A DNA stretch of 64,000 nt, from positions 1 through 64,000 of the forward strand of contig MU001506.1 in assembly GCA_010093485.1 (NCBI GenBank), in the 5' to 3' direction. Under the pieces are notes generated by a model. That model was not told the origin of the DNA, ran no database searches, and saw only the letters and a program-made list of their open reading frames with translations. This DNA is from Karstenula rhodostoma CBS 690.94 (lineage: Eukaryota > Ascomycota > Dothideomycetes > Pleosporales > Didymosphaeriaceae). The position numbers were made by a program, and so were the translations under genes. This document shows positions 14,301 through 29,800 of the stretch, in pieces. Positions within the stretch are counted from its first letter, which is position 1; every line of letters begins with the position of its first letter.

Positions 14301-15889
14301 AACCTAATATACTTAGATATAATCTATAGATATAAATTTCTACTATATACCTATAAAATAATATAGTTTACTAGTAAAATTAAAAATAAATTATAGCCCT
14401 TAATCTAATATAATAGATTTAGGGATACTAAAAATCCTTTAGATATATTAGTAGTAAAGAGAGATAGTCTATTCTATAATAATTATCTTATAGTATAATA
14501 ATAAAAAGGTATATTTACTTAGGTAGTATATATAAACTATAATATTATTAAAGCCCTTTTAGTTTAGTAAAAAGCTTTTAAAATCTATAAAAATATTTTA
14601 CTATATAGCCTCTAGAATAGGTAGTAGCTAGAGTAGGCCTGGCTTCTTATTATAAGGAGGCTTAGTTTAATAGTAAATCTTATAATTTTATATAAACTAT
14701 TTAATATCTATATATATATAGCTTTAATAGTATAATTTCTAGATAAGTTTATAGGTCTTTTTAGTACTAAGATATATAGTTATCTAGTAGAAGTAAACTA
14801 TATTAATAAAAATTATTTAAAACTAACTAGTTTTAGAGATAACTAGGTAGTCTTAGTATAAAAAAAGTCTAGAAGGTATTCTATTATATTTACTATTTAG
14901 TTTAAAAATAGTTTTTTAAAATAGTTCTAAGGTTAGGTTAGTATAATTTACTTTAAATAGGTAGTTTACTAGTATAATAAAAGAGTTTTATAATTTAGCC
15001 TTCCTACTCTACTAGTTTAGCTTAGTAGTAATAACTAATACTATTATTTTATAGTCCTTATTATTAGTATTATTATTAGTAATATCCTATTATTAGGGGA
15101 AAAAATATATTATATAGGCTAACTTAGCTTTTATTTTTTATATAATTAGTTCTTTTTATTTTTATAATAGTATATTAGCTATAATATTTATAGATTTAGG
15201 ATAAAATATAATTATATAGTTATACTAAAATAATACTTCTAACTAATAAATTTAGTAAAGTATAAATTCTCGTTTTATAGAAAAATATTTAAGTATATAA
15301 TAGTCTATAATAATAGTAAATAGCTCTTCTAACTATAGACTAATAAGCTAGATATACTATATATATAACCTATTTATAATAGTAAGTATTTTCTTATTAT
15401 AAGAAGTATAAAAGGTATTTCCCTAAATAAGTTAAAGATTTAAATATCTTTAAAGTTAGTATAATATTTCTTAGGGTGGAATATTGGCTTTTATAAGTTA
15501 ATTAGTTCTATACCTACTACTTCTATTAGAGGTACTAGCCTAGAGTTAACTAGTATTTCTAGTTTTCTAATTTAAAGTTTAACTTAAAGTTTTTATTAGA
15601 GGTATATTTATTACTAAATTTTAGAAAGAAATAAGTTTTATTTTCTTTTTAAATCTTTATAATAGTAGTAATAGTATACCTATTATAGGGTTTAATAGGG
15701 TAATTATAATAAATATAGTCCTTAGAGAGGTAATTATAATATACCTAATTCTTATAATACTACTCCCTAGAGTACCTATATTTAGAATTAGTAGATTAGT
15801 ACTTTAGAGCTAATTTTACTATAGTATTTTTAGGTAGTCCTGTAGTATAATAAGGGGTTAAAGTAACTATTTATAATAAAAACTCTTTA

Positions 15890-16465
15890 TAATAGTATAG
15901 GATAGAGAAAATAAGTTAATTATAATTAGTCTAATAATTATATTTATAGGCTTTATATAACTTATAGATAATAGTATAAAATTTATTATAGTCTATAGTA
16001 GAATTAATAATATTCTAGATAAGCTAGTTAATAAGCTTTATATAGAGCTTTTTATAGAATATTTTTTTAAAATTATTAGAATAAAATCTAGTCTAGTTTA
16101 TAAATATATTATACTATATAATAAATAAATTTATATCTCCTCTAGATAAAAGTATTATTTTCTAAAGGTTAGTATAGGTATTAATATTCTAGTTTAATAG
16201 TATAAATATAGCTTAGAGGTAGTTATATAAATCTATAAAAGATATAGTTAATTACTACTATTTCTAAATATTAAAAATTTTAAAGGTATAACCTTCTAGC
16301 TATATATTAATATAATTAGTAATAACTATAGTATATTTTTTAGAAATATTTTATTAAAAGTAATTTATATTAGATTTAATCTTAACCTCTAGTAAATAGA
16401 ACTATAGCTTAAACTAAATCTTATTACTATTAAATTTATTAGGGTCTAGAACCTTAGGGGATAGA
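15890..16465 (-). mobile_element. Retroelement gag-like remnant (RIPed)
   Basis: This lies in the 4.1 kb spacer between the two large copies. Translating the minus strand through RIP-type stops gives a stretch resembling fungal Ty3/gypsy gag: a DPNKFNSNK-like opening, then a segment compatible with an LEGYTFKI-type core, and further down a YLLYSI / RLDFI / LKKYSIKSS region. These are pattern-level resemblances from reading only. I saw no zinc knuckle, protease or reverse transcriptase nearby that I would defend, and no LTR pair. The rest of 14318-18420 shows no gene I can support. Confidence 0.35.
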
Positions 16466-17894
16466 TATTTACTCTAGCGAGCTTAGTACTTTATATAATA
16501 AAGATTTAGTACTTTATAGAAAAGTTTATTAGGGGTATTTACTCTTAGAATATATTAACCTATAGTAGAATAGCCTATATCTTACTAATTATCTATTTTT
16601 AAAATAACTAGTTTAGTATTATATTTAATAGTAGATACTAGCTTAGTAGAGGAAGTATTAAACTAGTAGAATAACTTAAAGCTATTATTATTATCTAAGT
16701 TACTAATTATTACCTATATTAGTTAATTTTTAGCCTTAGTAGTTTTTTTTAGTTCTATAATTTTAGTTTATAGATAACTATTTTCCTTTTAAGTCTATAT
16801 CTAGAAATCTATTATAATATTAATTTTATTATTTAAATTAGTATTTTACTAGACTAGCTTTTATCGCTAGTCCTATACTTTATATATATAACAGAATAAG
16901 ACTATAAACTATAACTTTATAGTAAATAGGGCTATATTAGCCTTAATATAGCCTATATATATATTAGAAATAGTAGTAAACTCTAGGCCTTAGTAGTTTA
17001 AGGTCTCTAGGTACTTTCTATCTAAAGTAATTAGATTTAGAATAATTATATTAATATTAGTAAAGGCTATATATAGTTTAGATATTTTCTCTAGTTTTTA
17101 TAGTCTAGTTATCTATAAACTAGCCTTAAAGTTATCTTTTTTCTTTTTATAGTTTCTAGTTCTAGAATTCTAATAGAGGCCTAATTCCTTCTTAATCTTA
17201 CTAATATTAGCTAGGTATTCTTTAGTATCTTTAAATAGCTAGATACCTAATTCTAGTAGGAAAAGTTTAATTTAGGAGGATAGGTCTTTTAGCTTATAGA
17301 GAGGTTATATACTAAAGGCTTTAGTTACTAGTACTTATTCTTATATTAGAATAGGTAAATAACTTTAGGGTAATATATATAGTATTTTACCTATAGTTAT
17401 ACTATAATAGGGGTTATTTACCTTTAAAATATTATTAAGGTCTTTTTTACTAAAATTAAAAACTATTATTACTTTAGTAGTATAGCTTATAGAGTAAGTC
17501 CTAATATAACTTTAAGAGAAAGATATTAAATTTTTATTAATAGACTATTTAGATACTAGAGGTTTTATCTTTATATACTTAGTTATAGATAGTAGTATAA
17601 TAGGTATAAAGCTATTTAGAGGTAAAGTAAATAGAAAGAAAAGGCTATCTAAGATAGAGATATTATATAAATTAATATTTACTATAAGAATAAAAAATAG
17701 ATTTAGATAAATAAGATATAAGTAATAAGTAAATAGTTAGTTATATTTTAAATCTATTTACTAAGGATATATATATTATTTTTAATATATTTATAATAGG
17801 TATATATTTCTACCTAAAAAGAATTTAACCTTTATAGTAATTAATTTTACTAAAGATACCTAATATTAGTAGGTCTTTAAAAAAGTTTAAAAAA

Positions 17895-18066
17895 TTTAGG
17901 AGGATATTCTAGTACCTTAATAGCTAGTCTTTAATAAGGATTTTAGAGGATATTCTAATACCTTAATAGCTAGTTTTTAATAAGGATTTTAGAGGATATT
18001 CTAGTATTTTAATAGCTAGTCTTTAATAAGGACTTTAGAAGACGTTCTAATACCTTAATAGCTAAT
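17895..18066. repeat. 46 bp tandem repeat, about 3.7 units
   Basis: Units start at 17895, 17941, 17987 and 18033, each carrying AGAGGATATTCTARTA then CCTTAATAGCTAGT and TTTAATAAGGA. Unit-to-unit changes are mostly transitions. The array lies in the spacer just before copy 2. Confidence 0.85.
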
Positions 18067-18522
18067 TTAAAAAAATTTTTTAGAATTTTAGTAGATTTTT
18101 TTATATTTAAAGAGCTAAAGGTAGATATTATAATTACTAATCTCTAACTAAAAGAAAGGGTCTTAAATTTAATATAAGACTAAAATATAGCTAAATAGAA
18201 TAAATACTCTTAGAATTAGATAGATAAAAAAAACTATATAAATTAAAACTAAACTTAAAATACTAAAATAGAGAGGATTCTAGAAAGAGACTTTCTATAT
18301 ACTAGATATTTAAAATCTACTAACTAATCTATATATAGGCTACTAGATAAGATCTAAGCTTAAAAATAAGTAAATATTCTATAAGGAGATTTAATTTTAG
18401 ATTAAATTAACCCTTATAATATCTATAGATTAGGACTATTTATATTAACTATTATTATATAGTTCTAGACTATAACCCTACTTTAATTTCTATTACTATT
18501 ATTTTATAGTTCTAGATTATAA

Positions 18523-18617
18523 CCCTACTTTAATCTCTATCCCCTACTTTAATTTCTATTCCCTACTTTAATTTCTATCCCCTACTTTAATCTCTATTCC
18601 CTACTTTAATTTCTATT
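18523..18617. repeat. 19 bp minisatellite, copy 2 left end
   Basis: Five near-identical 19 bp units, CCCTACTTTAATTTCTATT with T/C variation, begin at 18523, 18542, 18561, 18580 and 18599. The homologous array in copy 1 (about 1503-1572) is more degraded. Confidence 0.85.
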
Positions 18618-21600
18618 ATATTATAACTATATAATACTATTTATTACTTTTTCTTTTTACTATCTCTACTAGACTTTTTTAGTACTATAGTTAAATAGTC
18701 TATATCCTTTAAACCCTTATAGGCCTTAATCTACTTTATAACCCGACTATATTCTTATATATTTAGAGGTATAAAATTACTAGAAAGTAAATAATATATT
18801 AAATATTACTTTATATAATTAAATATATTCTATATACTATACTTATCTAGGTACTCCTTAATATCTAATACTTACTTATTAGAATTCTACTCTATATTAG
18901 CTTTTTAGGTAGCCTTAAATACTTCTATATAGATATTATTAAATATCTAAAGACTATTATATTATATAGGAATAATAATTAGATAAGTATCTTATAAATC
19001 TATTCTAGTATCTTTAGTATACTTATTAAGCTCTACCTATATTCTAAATAGTATATTACTTACTTTTAGAGTATAGTTTATAAAATAAACTATACTAGAT
19101 TTCTTTTTTTTCTTAAATATAGACTTAGTATAGAAGATATTATCTAGATTAAAACTATATTTCTCTATTTAAACTACTTTATATATATCTAACTCTAGCT
19201 ACCCTAATTTAATAATATTCTTAGTAAAGTTATCTAGAAAACTAGATATTCTAATAATAGTTCTAGTAAAAGTAGAGGCTATAAAAGTATATATTATAAT
19301 AGAAAATAAAACTAGAATAGACTATTACTTAAGAGGGTATTTATAGTTCTTATACTTCTCTTTAATAAACTTTATAGTATATTTACTAAAAATAAAGAGA
19401 TATTTATAATTAGTATTATTAAGGGCTATATTATATTTAGGCCTTTTAATAAAAGTATCTAGTATATTCTTATATATTTAAATAATAATATTCTCTAGAA
19501 TATTAAAGGTTTTAGTAAACTCCTTAATACCGTTTTCCTTAATAGCGTAGTTAAAGAAAGTAGATATTAATACTAGTAAAGTAAGTAGATTTTTACTAAA
19601 AAAGTTAGTAAGGATAGTTATTATATAGGGGGTATATAGAAAAGTTTCTAGAATACCTCTAAGTAAATTAACTTATCTATATTACTAGATACTATATATT
19701 CCTTAGATAGTAATATAAAAGAAGTATATACTTAGATATTAGCTACCTTAATACTAATATTTAAGAGCCTAGTCCTCTATATTTTAGTTTAAAAAAAAAT
19801 CTATAAGAATACTAATATAACTATTATTCTAGAGGTTATAGCTAATACTAAATATCTAGAAAAATATAAGAAGGATATAAATTTTAGTCTTAATATTATT
19901 CTAGAGAGATTAAATCTAATTATACTAGACTATACTATTAGAGAAGTAAACTAAAAATAGTATATATTCTAATAATTTAAGAATCTCTTAGATAAGCTTC
20001 TAAATTAGGGGTATAAAAAACTATAAAATAATCTTTTTATTATAAACTAGAGTCTAGTCTATAATAAGGGCTATAATTACTTATATTTTTAGTAAGTACT
20101 TAAGAAACTTATAGGTAAGCTAGATATTATTAAGCTTATTCTAGTTAATACTATTAGGGATAGTATTATAACCTATATCTAGTACCTTTTTAAATAATTA
20201 TTAAATATAATTATTATATTCTTTTAGACTACCCTTAGAAAGTATATTATACTTTTTAAAAAGGGGGAACTAGTTATAGAACTAGAATTTATAGTCTAGA
20301 TTATACTTTAGATTAAGGTAATTATTACTATATTTATATATAGAGTTCTTAGATTACTTCTCTATATTAACCTTAATATATAGATACCTAAGGAAAGGGT
20401 AAAACTTAATAATCTAGATAGTCTTCTAAGTATAGATATTAACTATAGAAATATTTTAATTACTAGAGCTCTTATATATTATAAATATATATTTAAACTA
20501 GTATATAAACTAGTTATTATAGGTATACTTATCTAATAGTATAAATACTTATTTAATAATATAATAGTATTTTAATAGAATAAACTAGCTAATAGTATTT
20601 TTAGATTTAGAGATAATAGTACTATTAAAGTTATATTTAAATATAAAATATACTATAGTTAATTATATAAGCTTTCCTTAAGTAATCTATTTATTATAAA
20701 TAGAACTTAAAGTATTTATTATAAACTCTACCTAGTTACTATATAGAAATCTAAAGTATATACTATATATTATTAGTATATATTAGGGAGGGATATAGGA
20801 AAGTTTTCTAACCTCTCTATAGGGGAACTTACTTAGAATTCTCCTTATTAAGTAGGTAGGGGTTATTATAATCTAGATAAAACCTTATAATATAGCTAGT
20901 TTTAGCTAACTTTTTATAATATTTATCCTCTTACTTAGTAAACTTATTAAGGAGGTTTAGATCCTCTAGTAGTTTTAAGTAGTTTCTAATATCTTCTATA
21001 TTCCTAGATATAGGATAGCCTAATAATAGAAATAATCTATATAGATATAACTATAAAATAGTCCTTTATATAGAGCTCTAATTCTATAGAAAGTCTTATA
21101 TCTTATTATAAAATACTAGCCCGAACTTATAATTAAAAATATAAATATATTTACTTAGGGGTTTAATTAATAGGGAATTAGGCTATATCTTATAGTTCTA
21201 GAAGTTAAACTTATCTAGCTTAAAACTATTTTCCTTAGTAAATAATTTAATATTCTCCTTAATATAGGACTAGAAAGTATAGGGGCTAGTAAACTTAACT
21301 ATATAATTATAAAAGGCTATAAAGATAGTATACTAGTTATAAGGATTTTTATAGTTCTAAATACTTAAATTAGTATTAAAGAAACTAGTAACTATTTTAA
21401 AACTAGATATAGCTAATAACTTATTAGGGGAGATTATAAAAATAGTAAAGTAAATTAATATCTATATAAGCTTAATTACTATCTAATAGTAAAGTCTAGC
21501 TAAGGTAAAATAAAAAAAGGGCCTAGATTTATCTCTAGACTACTTATAATTCGAGTTTATAATAGGCTAGGCGGATTACTTTTTATAGATATTAGTAAGC

Positions 21601-23599
21601 TTTAGATTAAGGTAGTATTTATAATTTAGTATAACCTATAATAAGTTAGTAGGATAGAATAGAGTATAACTAGAGGGTTTATAAAAAAGTTTTCTATAAA
21701 CCTACTAGAGATATACCTTAAGTATAATTACCCCTATTTAGATAGTTTTATTTAATCTAATTATATTAGTAATAATCCCGCCTTTAATAGGTAATATTTT
21801 ATTAATACTAGCTAGTATATTAGCTATTTATTTTATAGTAACTATCTACTACTATTTAAAAAAGAGTATTATATATAGTATTAACTTATATCTTATATTA
21901 GTAATATATATAGAGGTATAGGCCTCCTTAAAGTATATTAAAATAAATATACTATTATTACTACTTATCTTAAAAATTTCTATACTATAGTTATTAGCTT
22001 ATTTAGTAGAAAGAGATACTATATTAGCTACCTTACCCTATTTACTCCTTTATAGTATATTATAATTATTCTCTACTATAGTATTTTTAGTATCCCTATA
22101 AACTATTTTTACTTCCTCTTTAGTAACTACTTCTAACGTGTAGGATATTAATATACTATTTTCTACTATAGACTAGAAAGCTAGTAGAGTAATTTTTAAG
22201 TACTTTTAATAAAGATTATTAGCTATATAGATAATTAGATTCTTAGTATAATTAGAGTCTATAATAATTTTAATATTATATAGATAATATTTTATATACT
22301 TCTAGAATATATTAATAAAGGCTCTATATAACTAGTATTTTATAGTATTTATATTTATTATATAAACTATTATTAGGTACGAATATATAGACTTCTCTAG
22401 CTAGGCCTTAGTAATTAGATTCTATAAAGTATAAGTATCCTATTTTTTAATATTAGCTAGAAAAAATATAAAGACTTCCTTATTTAATATTTCTTAGATA
22501 TATTATAGCTCTACTATACTAAAGACAGTATTATTATAGATAAGTAGATCCTCCTCTAGCTTAGGAATTAAATTAGGGTTACTAACCTTTAACTATTTTA
22601 TAGTTAGATAAGAAGGTATATTTTAAAAACTAATATTATTAGTTACCTTTTATATAGCTTATATATTTATTTTTCTATTCTATATTCTAATAGTATTAGA
22701 CTATATTTATATAGTAAGGGCCTTTATATAACCCTTTTAGATTAATATTACTAAATTCTTAAGAGTATATATCTTATTAAGGGGTTAATTTAGCTATAGA
22801 ATAATTTTATAACTAATTTATAGATATATAAGGATTATATCTTCTCCCTTAATTTTTACTTAGTTAAAGAATAATTATATAGGTTAAATAAGGATATACT
22901 CTACTTTTTTTATAAAGTAGGTCTAATAGAATACTAGATTCTAAGACTACTATATTTTAGATAAAGTAGTAAATAATAGAACCTTATCTATTTTTAAGAT
23001 ACCCTTTTTAACTACTCTATCTAGGCTTAGTAACTACTTATTAAGTTTAATATACTATATAATTTCTTTATAGACTAAAGTAATAAGTAGGTTTATAATA
23101 TATATTTAGATAAAGGTATTAAAAAATATAGTAAGTATCTTATTAGTAAAATCCCTAGGACTAGTAATCTATTTTAAAAAAGGTACTAAGTCTAATATAT
23201 ATAGGATTCTATTTATATAAACTAAAATTATTTTTATTTTATTAATTACTATATTCTTTATATCTCTACTATTATTATAATTAGATACTTTATTTTTAAA
23301 GAAAGTAATAGGTATATTATCTAGTAGTTAGTTACTAAAGGGGTAATTAGAAAAGTTTTAGAAAATATTTATATATCTAACTTATACTATAGAAGTAGAA
23401 GTATATAGACTTAGTAATCTAGTATACTTCTATTTTATAGTTAGGTTAGATATAGTAAGGCTAGCTTTATTTAAGTCTAGTTAAGGTAAGGGAGGCTAAT
23501 TAGGGTCTAGGTTATACTAGTTTAGGAAACTAAATTTATTAATATACTTCTCTAAATCTAGAATACTAGGAAAGAAAATCTCTATATTAGATAATATAT

Positions 23600-23811
23600 T
23601 ATAGGTATATAGGGGGTACTTAGAAAACTTTTTAATATCCCCCCTTAGACTAGTATAAGAGTATAGTAGTTATAGGTATATAGAAATATATAGAAAACTT
23701 TTTAATATTCCCCTTTAAACTAGTATAAGAGTATAGTAGTTATAGATATATAGGGGTATATAGAAAACTTTTTAATATTCCCCCCTATACTAGTATAGAA
23801 GTATAATAGTA
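23600..23811. repeat. About 70 bp tandem repeat, 3 units, copy 2
   Basis: Counterpart of the 6561-6771 array with the same three-unit structure, differing mostly by transitions. Confidence 0.8.
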
Positions 23812-26800
23812 ATAAATATAATAAATATATTAAACTAGTATAGTTCTATAGATAAAAAAGGAGAGATAATAAAGAAAAAAAAAAACTATATACTAAATAA
23901 TATTAGTAAACTAATTTCTATTATAATAGGTTCTAATCTATACTAAGTTAGTAATTATTATAGGGGTTTATAGAAAAGTTTCTAGCTTATTATTTATTTA
24001 GTTAAAAATAGCCTATTAGCTAGGGCTATATTATTTAGGGGTCCTTAGAAAAGTTTAGTATATCTAGTATTTCTTTTAGTTAAATCTAACTAGTTATTAT
24101 ACTTATAATACTAGAGATATTATAATAGCTAAGGGTAATAAAAATAAAAGCTATAGTAGAGGTAGTAAAAGGGTATTAAAAAATAGAGTAAGTAAAAGTA
24201 GAAAGTAAAAAGGATAAAGAGTTTAAGTAGTATATATTTTATTTAAGTACTCTATTTACTTACCTATACTAAGCCTATATTATATAACTAGTACGTTACC
24301 TAAATAAAAGATCTAAGTAAAAAATAATTATACTTTATCTAGAATTAGATAGGGTATTAACTTATCTATATCCCCCTATAAAAGTATCCCTTATATATTA
24401 CCTAGTTATTAGTTTAGTAAGATATAGATATATAATATTACTATTTTTTTTACTATATATCTAGTCCTTCTATATTCTAGTCTCTATTTTAGATATATAG
24501 TAAGAGTAGTTAGTTATATTATTTTAATATAAGGTATATTTTTATAATCTAGTTTAGTTCTAAAATAATCCTCTCTACTTTATAGTTATCTCTAAAATCG
24601 ACTATTTTTATAAAGTATATTTTAAAGTTATATAGTAAGTTTATATTCTATCTATCTCTCTTTATTTTCTTAATTTTATTAATTTATTTAAAATATATAG
24701 CTTTATATTTATTCTAAAGAATAGTCTAAGTATTATAAATTATATATTTATTAATATAGAGACCTTATTAGGCTAGAATAGTTCTTATTTTACTTATTTC
24801 TAGAAATATCTATTCTAGATAGTAGTTAATAGGTATTAAATAGAACTAGTAGTTATCCTTTACCTATTTATTATTTATAGTATATTAATAGATTATAATA
24901 ATATCTCTAATATATTTAATTTAGCCACTATTAGTACTAGTATACTAATTCTATCTATATTTAAATAGGTCTCCTTTAATAAAGTAGGTAATATAGTATA
25001 GTCTCTAGTAGGCTATATAAGTAAATAATTTATTATAGAATAATTTAATATATAGCTTACTAGTATTATTAGTATTCTATATAAAAAAGTTAAGTTCTCT
25101 CCTTTATTTAGTAAAGGTAAAAGGTATATATAATAGGGAGCTCGCTATTTATAAATTAGGGTAGTATACTAGGACTATATAGATATAAACTTACCTTAAA
25201 AAGAGGGTTATTTTATAAATATTATTATATCCCTATAAGTATAGTTATAGAATATTAAAATATATAAGGGTAATAGACTCTAATATATTAGTATTAGTAT
25301 TAGTACTACTAATAACTATCTCTTTAGCTAGGGAGTTTATAGTACCTAAATAGAGCTGGTTTATATAAAAGAGTAGAATCTTAGTATATAAATATTATAA
25401 AATTACTTAAAAGGGGTATATATTATCTTTAAGGTATTACTATCTAGAAAGCTATTAATAATAATATAATAGTAGACTTTATTTAGAAACTAAAGTTATA
25501 TATAGATAAGAATAAGTATCTTTACTATATTACTAGCCTTATTAAAATATATATTAGGGATAGTATCTATTAGTACTAGTTTAGTAAGGCTAGATTTACT
25601 ATTCTAACTAATCTATCTACCTATCTAGATAAGGCTATAGAAGTTTACTAGTAATATAAAATATAGTATTATATATATATCTAGTATATCTAGGCCTTTT
25701 ATAAGAGTACTTATAGCTACTATAGTACCTATTTCTAAGGTCTAGAATTATACTAGATTTATAAATTATTCTTTTTTCTTTATCTTTCTATAGTACTTAG
25801 AATAGTTAAGCTATAGAGCTAGTATATCTATAGTTATAATAAGGTTAATATAAATAAGAACCTTTTTATATAATTAGAAAACCTTTTTAATATATTCTAC
25901 TATAGCTATTATAGGGTCTATACTTATTATATATAAGGTATAAACCTTATACTAGATTTTAGACTAAATAGTAGACTCTCTAAAGGTTATAATATTAGTA
26001 GAAAGTTTAAGAAGTTAAAAGGCTTAATTCTATTTAGTAGGTAGTAGGGTTATAGAGAAGAGTATAAAAGGGATATAATATTTAGTAAATATATAGAGAT
26101 TATAAAGGTAAGGATAATAGACTATATTTAAAAGGATAATATAGTAGAACTTATCTACTATAATCCTCTCTAATACTTTTAATACTTTCTACCTAGTAAT
26201 ATAGGTCTAGAAGAAATTATTTAAAATACTTTTAGGGGTTACTAGGATAATAGATACTTACTTATTATATACTCCTTACTACTATATAGTAGCTCTAATC
26301 TATAATTTAGAATAATAATAAAAAAGGTTAAAGTAAAGTACTACTAATAGAATAATAATAATAGTCTAACTATAGTCTAGAAAATAGGTAGAAAGGAGGA
26401 AAAGGAGACTTTTACTAAATTTAGTATCTATAATATAGATAATTATACTCTCCCCTATTAAAATTATATAAAGAGCTTACTCTTATTATCCTCTAAATTA
26501 GGTTAACTTTTTAAGATTCTCTTATAATAGTTATACTATATTAATACCTAGATAATTAGAATAGATAGCTTTTTTAATTTTTTAGAGGGCCTTTTTTTTT
26601 TAGATTAGAAGGAACCTTAAAGCCTTATACTACTTAGTAGATATCTTAAAATATACCTCTAAATTATTAAACTTATAAGTAAAAATCCTTAAGATATCTA
26701 GAGTATAAACTATATAGGCTATTTCTAGTAAATAACTAGCTTATATTTTATAGGCTTTTATCTCTATTTTATTTATTATCTTATTAACCTCCTCCTTTAA

Positions 26801-29800
26801 TAGTTCCTATAGTAGGCGATTAGTAGTAGAAAGCTTTCTACTAAAAGTAATAAGGAGATAATATATTATATTAATATTAATCTTTTTTTTTATTTAATAA
26901 AGTATTACCTACCTTATAATATAATTAAGAGCCTAAGAGGTAGTCTATTATTTACTAAATAGGTCTAGCTAAAATAAATAACTCTAGACTTAATTATAGT
27001 AATAGTTATATATCTCCTTATTAATTTATCCCTATATAATAAGGTAGAAAGGATAAATAAGCTAGATATACTAGACTAAAAGGTTACCTACTTTATAAGA
27101 AAGAAAATAGTAAATAGTCTTTATAGACTTATCTCTATTATAGCCCTTATAGTATTAAGGAATAATAGTAATAAAACTATTATAAAGAAATATATTCTAG
27201 ATACTAGTTATATAATTATTTTTAAATTATAAGTTTAATATTTTAGTACTATAGCTAGACTAGCCACTTATAAAGTATATAAGATCTAAGAGTATACTAA
27301 GGAATTTTTAAATAAGGTTATAGTATTACTATATCTAAGTATAGTCTTTAATACTAGTAAGTAAATAACCTTTAGAGCCCTTTATATTAAATAACTATAA
27401 AAGTTATTAAATAATAAAACTAGTATTATATTTAAGTTATAGGTTATCTATATTAAAGATACTAAAGCTAGAGATTATATTTTTTAAATTTTCTTTTAGT
27501 ATATCCTATAGAATAGAGGGTAGCCCTACCTATATTTATATAAACGCTAGCTAGTAGAGAAGGATAAATACCTCCTTAAATAGATTACTTATTATAGAAG
27601 AGAATAAAGTAAGGTCTATTCTAATTTTATAAATAGTTATACTATCCCTATTCTAGTAGATAAAAGTATTTAAGTTCTCTCTATACTAAAAGGTACTAAA
27701 AAAGTATACTATATTAATAAACTAATTTATAGAGGTAGGATACTCTATAATAAAGTAGTTATATATCTATATCTTAAATATATTATATAGCTCTCTATTC
27801 TAATTCTCTACCTTATAGTTATTTAGTTTAGTAATAAGAAAGCTAGCCTCCTCTTAGAAAACTAGTAAATTAGAATTAAAATAATCTAGAGCCTCTATAA
27901 ATACTATATAGAAAAGTATATTTTAGAGATACTATAAACTAGTAAATCTATATATCTTTTTAAGGGCTAATATATTAGTAGTAAAGTTATAAACCTCTTA
28001 AAATTTATTACCTTAGGGGGAGAGACTAAGGAAGGCTACTAGAGTAATAAGAATAAGTTTAAACTAAATAGACTAGCTAGTTTATTCTAGTAAAGAGAGT
28101 TAGAAAGTATAATAATATCCTTTAAATAGGTTTAAATATATATAGTTATAGTATTCTTTAATAGTAGGGGGAACTTCTATTATATCTAAATAGGTTATAA
28201 CCTATTTCTAAACTAGTTATTAATATTTTTATAAATAAAGAGTCTTAGGTTATATAGCCCCTAGAGATAAAGTATAAAAGAAAAAAAGGAAAATCTTCTA
28301 GAGAGGATTAGTATAGTAAAGAATAGAGTCTTAATAAAATTTAATAAAGACTATAAGAATATTATATTTATACTCCTATATTATTTAGATTTATATAAAG
28401 TAGAAGATTTTTATTACTATATTTTATTATATATAAGCTATACTCTTTATAGTAATATATAAATAAAAGAGCTTAGATTTAAGTTTAGCTTTAGGTATAG
28501 TAATAAACGCTAGGTACACTTACTATATAATAATACTAGTAAAGATCTTTAAGAATCTAGTATATACTATCTATAGGTTTATAAATATAGAAGGTATACT
28601 AGATATAAATTATAGCTATTATTCCTATATATACTATACCTATACTAAAGTATATTATAGCTAGAATTTTAGAGAAGAGGCTATATTATAATTTAGTTAT
28701 ATAGTAGAAGTAATAGGCTTAGCTAGAGATAATATAGATTAAAAGTAATAAAAATTAAAATAAAAATTAATTAGAAATATAGGGGTACTATATAGTTTAG
28801 GTAGAATTTCTATAATACTAGTAGAAGATATCTTAAATTAGTAGGTTATACTAAGGTAGGTAAATAGGGGTAGGATAAAAGAAAAGAATTATTAGCTTAT
28901 AACTATTCTAATATAGTTAGAGTACTAGAAATAATACTTAATTATACTATTATAGAAATAGCTATAGATTATATAACTATTATATAGATAGGTAAATATA
29001 TTATACTTTATAGTAGCTCTAGTAATAATTAAGCTATATATATTATAGTAATAGCTATTACTATATACTAATAAACTAGAATAGAATACCTTAGCCTTAG
29101 TAGGGATAATAAAATTTTTATAGTTCTATAAAAGAGGATAATTATTAAATAGATTATTAACTAACTTTTAGATTTTATATCTTTATTTAGGTATAGTAGT
29201 ATTATAGTACTCTCTACTAAAATAAAAGAATACCTTACTAGAAAGAAGAGTATAGTAATATAATATATAGAATATAAAATTATAAGTTTTATTAAAATAA
29301 ATAAATATTACTTAGGCTATAGTAAATAGGGGAGGTAGCCTTAATTTTAGCCCTAATCTAAGTTAAAATTAGTAGATTATTAAGGTAGAGAAAATATATA
29401 ATACTATTTAATTTTAGTTATAGTCTAGACTAAAATTAGATAGCTACTAAGCTAGACTAGAAAAATATTATATATTAGTATATAACGAGAATAATATAGC
29501 TACTAGTATTAGATAATAAATATACTAGTAATAATAGTATATATACTATTAGGTATTTATAAAGAAAAGAAATTAATTAAGAGTAATTTATTAGATATAC
29601 TATAGTATATATATAAAGCTATATATTCTAGGGGCCCTATATATAGGGAAGTATATAATAAAAATAGCTCTACTAGTAATATCTTTATAGTACCTATACT
29701 AGAGGATATAGTATAATAGGTATATTAATATACTTTAAAAAAGAATATTATCTAGTTTATTATATAAAAGTATAAGAGTTAGATAGTAGAGAATAGAAAG

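Larger units (their letters stand above)
1401..14317. mobile_element. Large RIPed repeat element, copy 1
   Basis: A 12.9 kb unit repeated in direct orientation at 18421-31377, with an offset of 17020 at the left end drifting to 17060 at the right end. Similarity starts at the ATCTATAGATTA sequence and ends at ACTTAGA. It carries internal minisatellites (about 70 bp x3 at 6561, 22 bp x8 at 14087) and a 25 bp near-perfect palindrome 15 bases before the last shared CTTA. Reading through TAA and TAG near 10150-10600 (+) gives long coding-like frames, but I cannot identify the protein. The family is unknown. Termini of the form A|TC at the left and a hairpin near the right end resemble a Helitron, but no Rep or helicase motif is readable. 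Confidence 0.75.
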
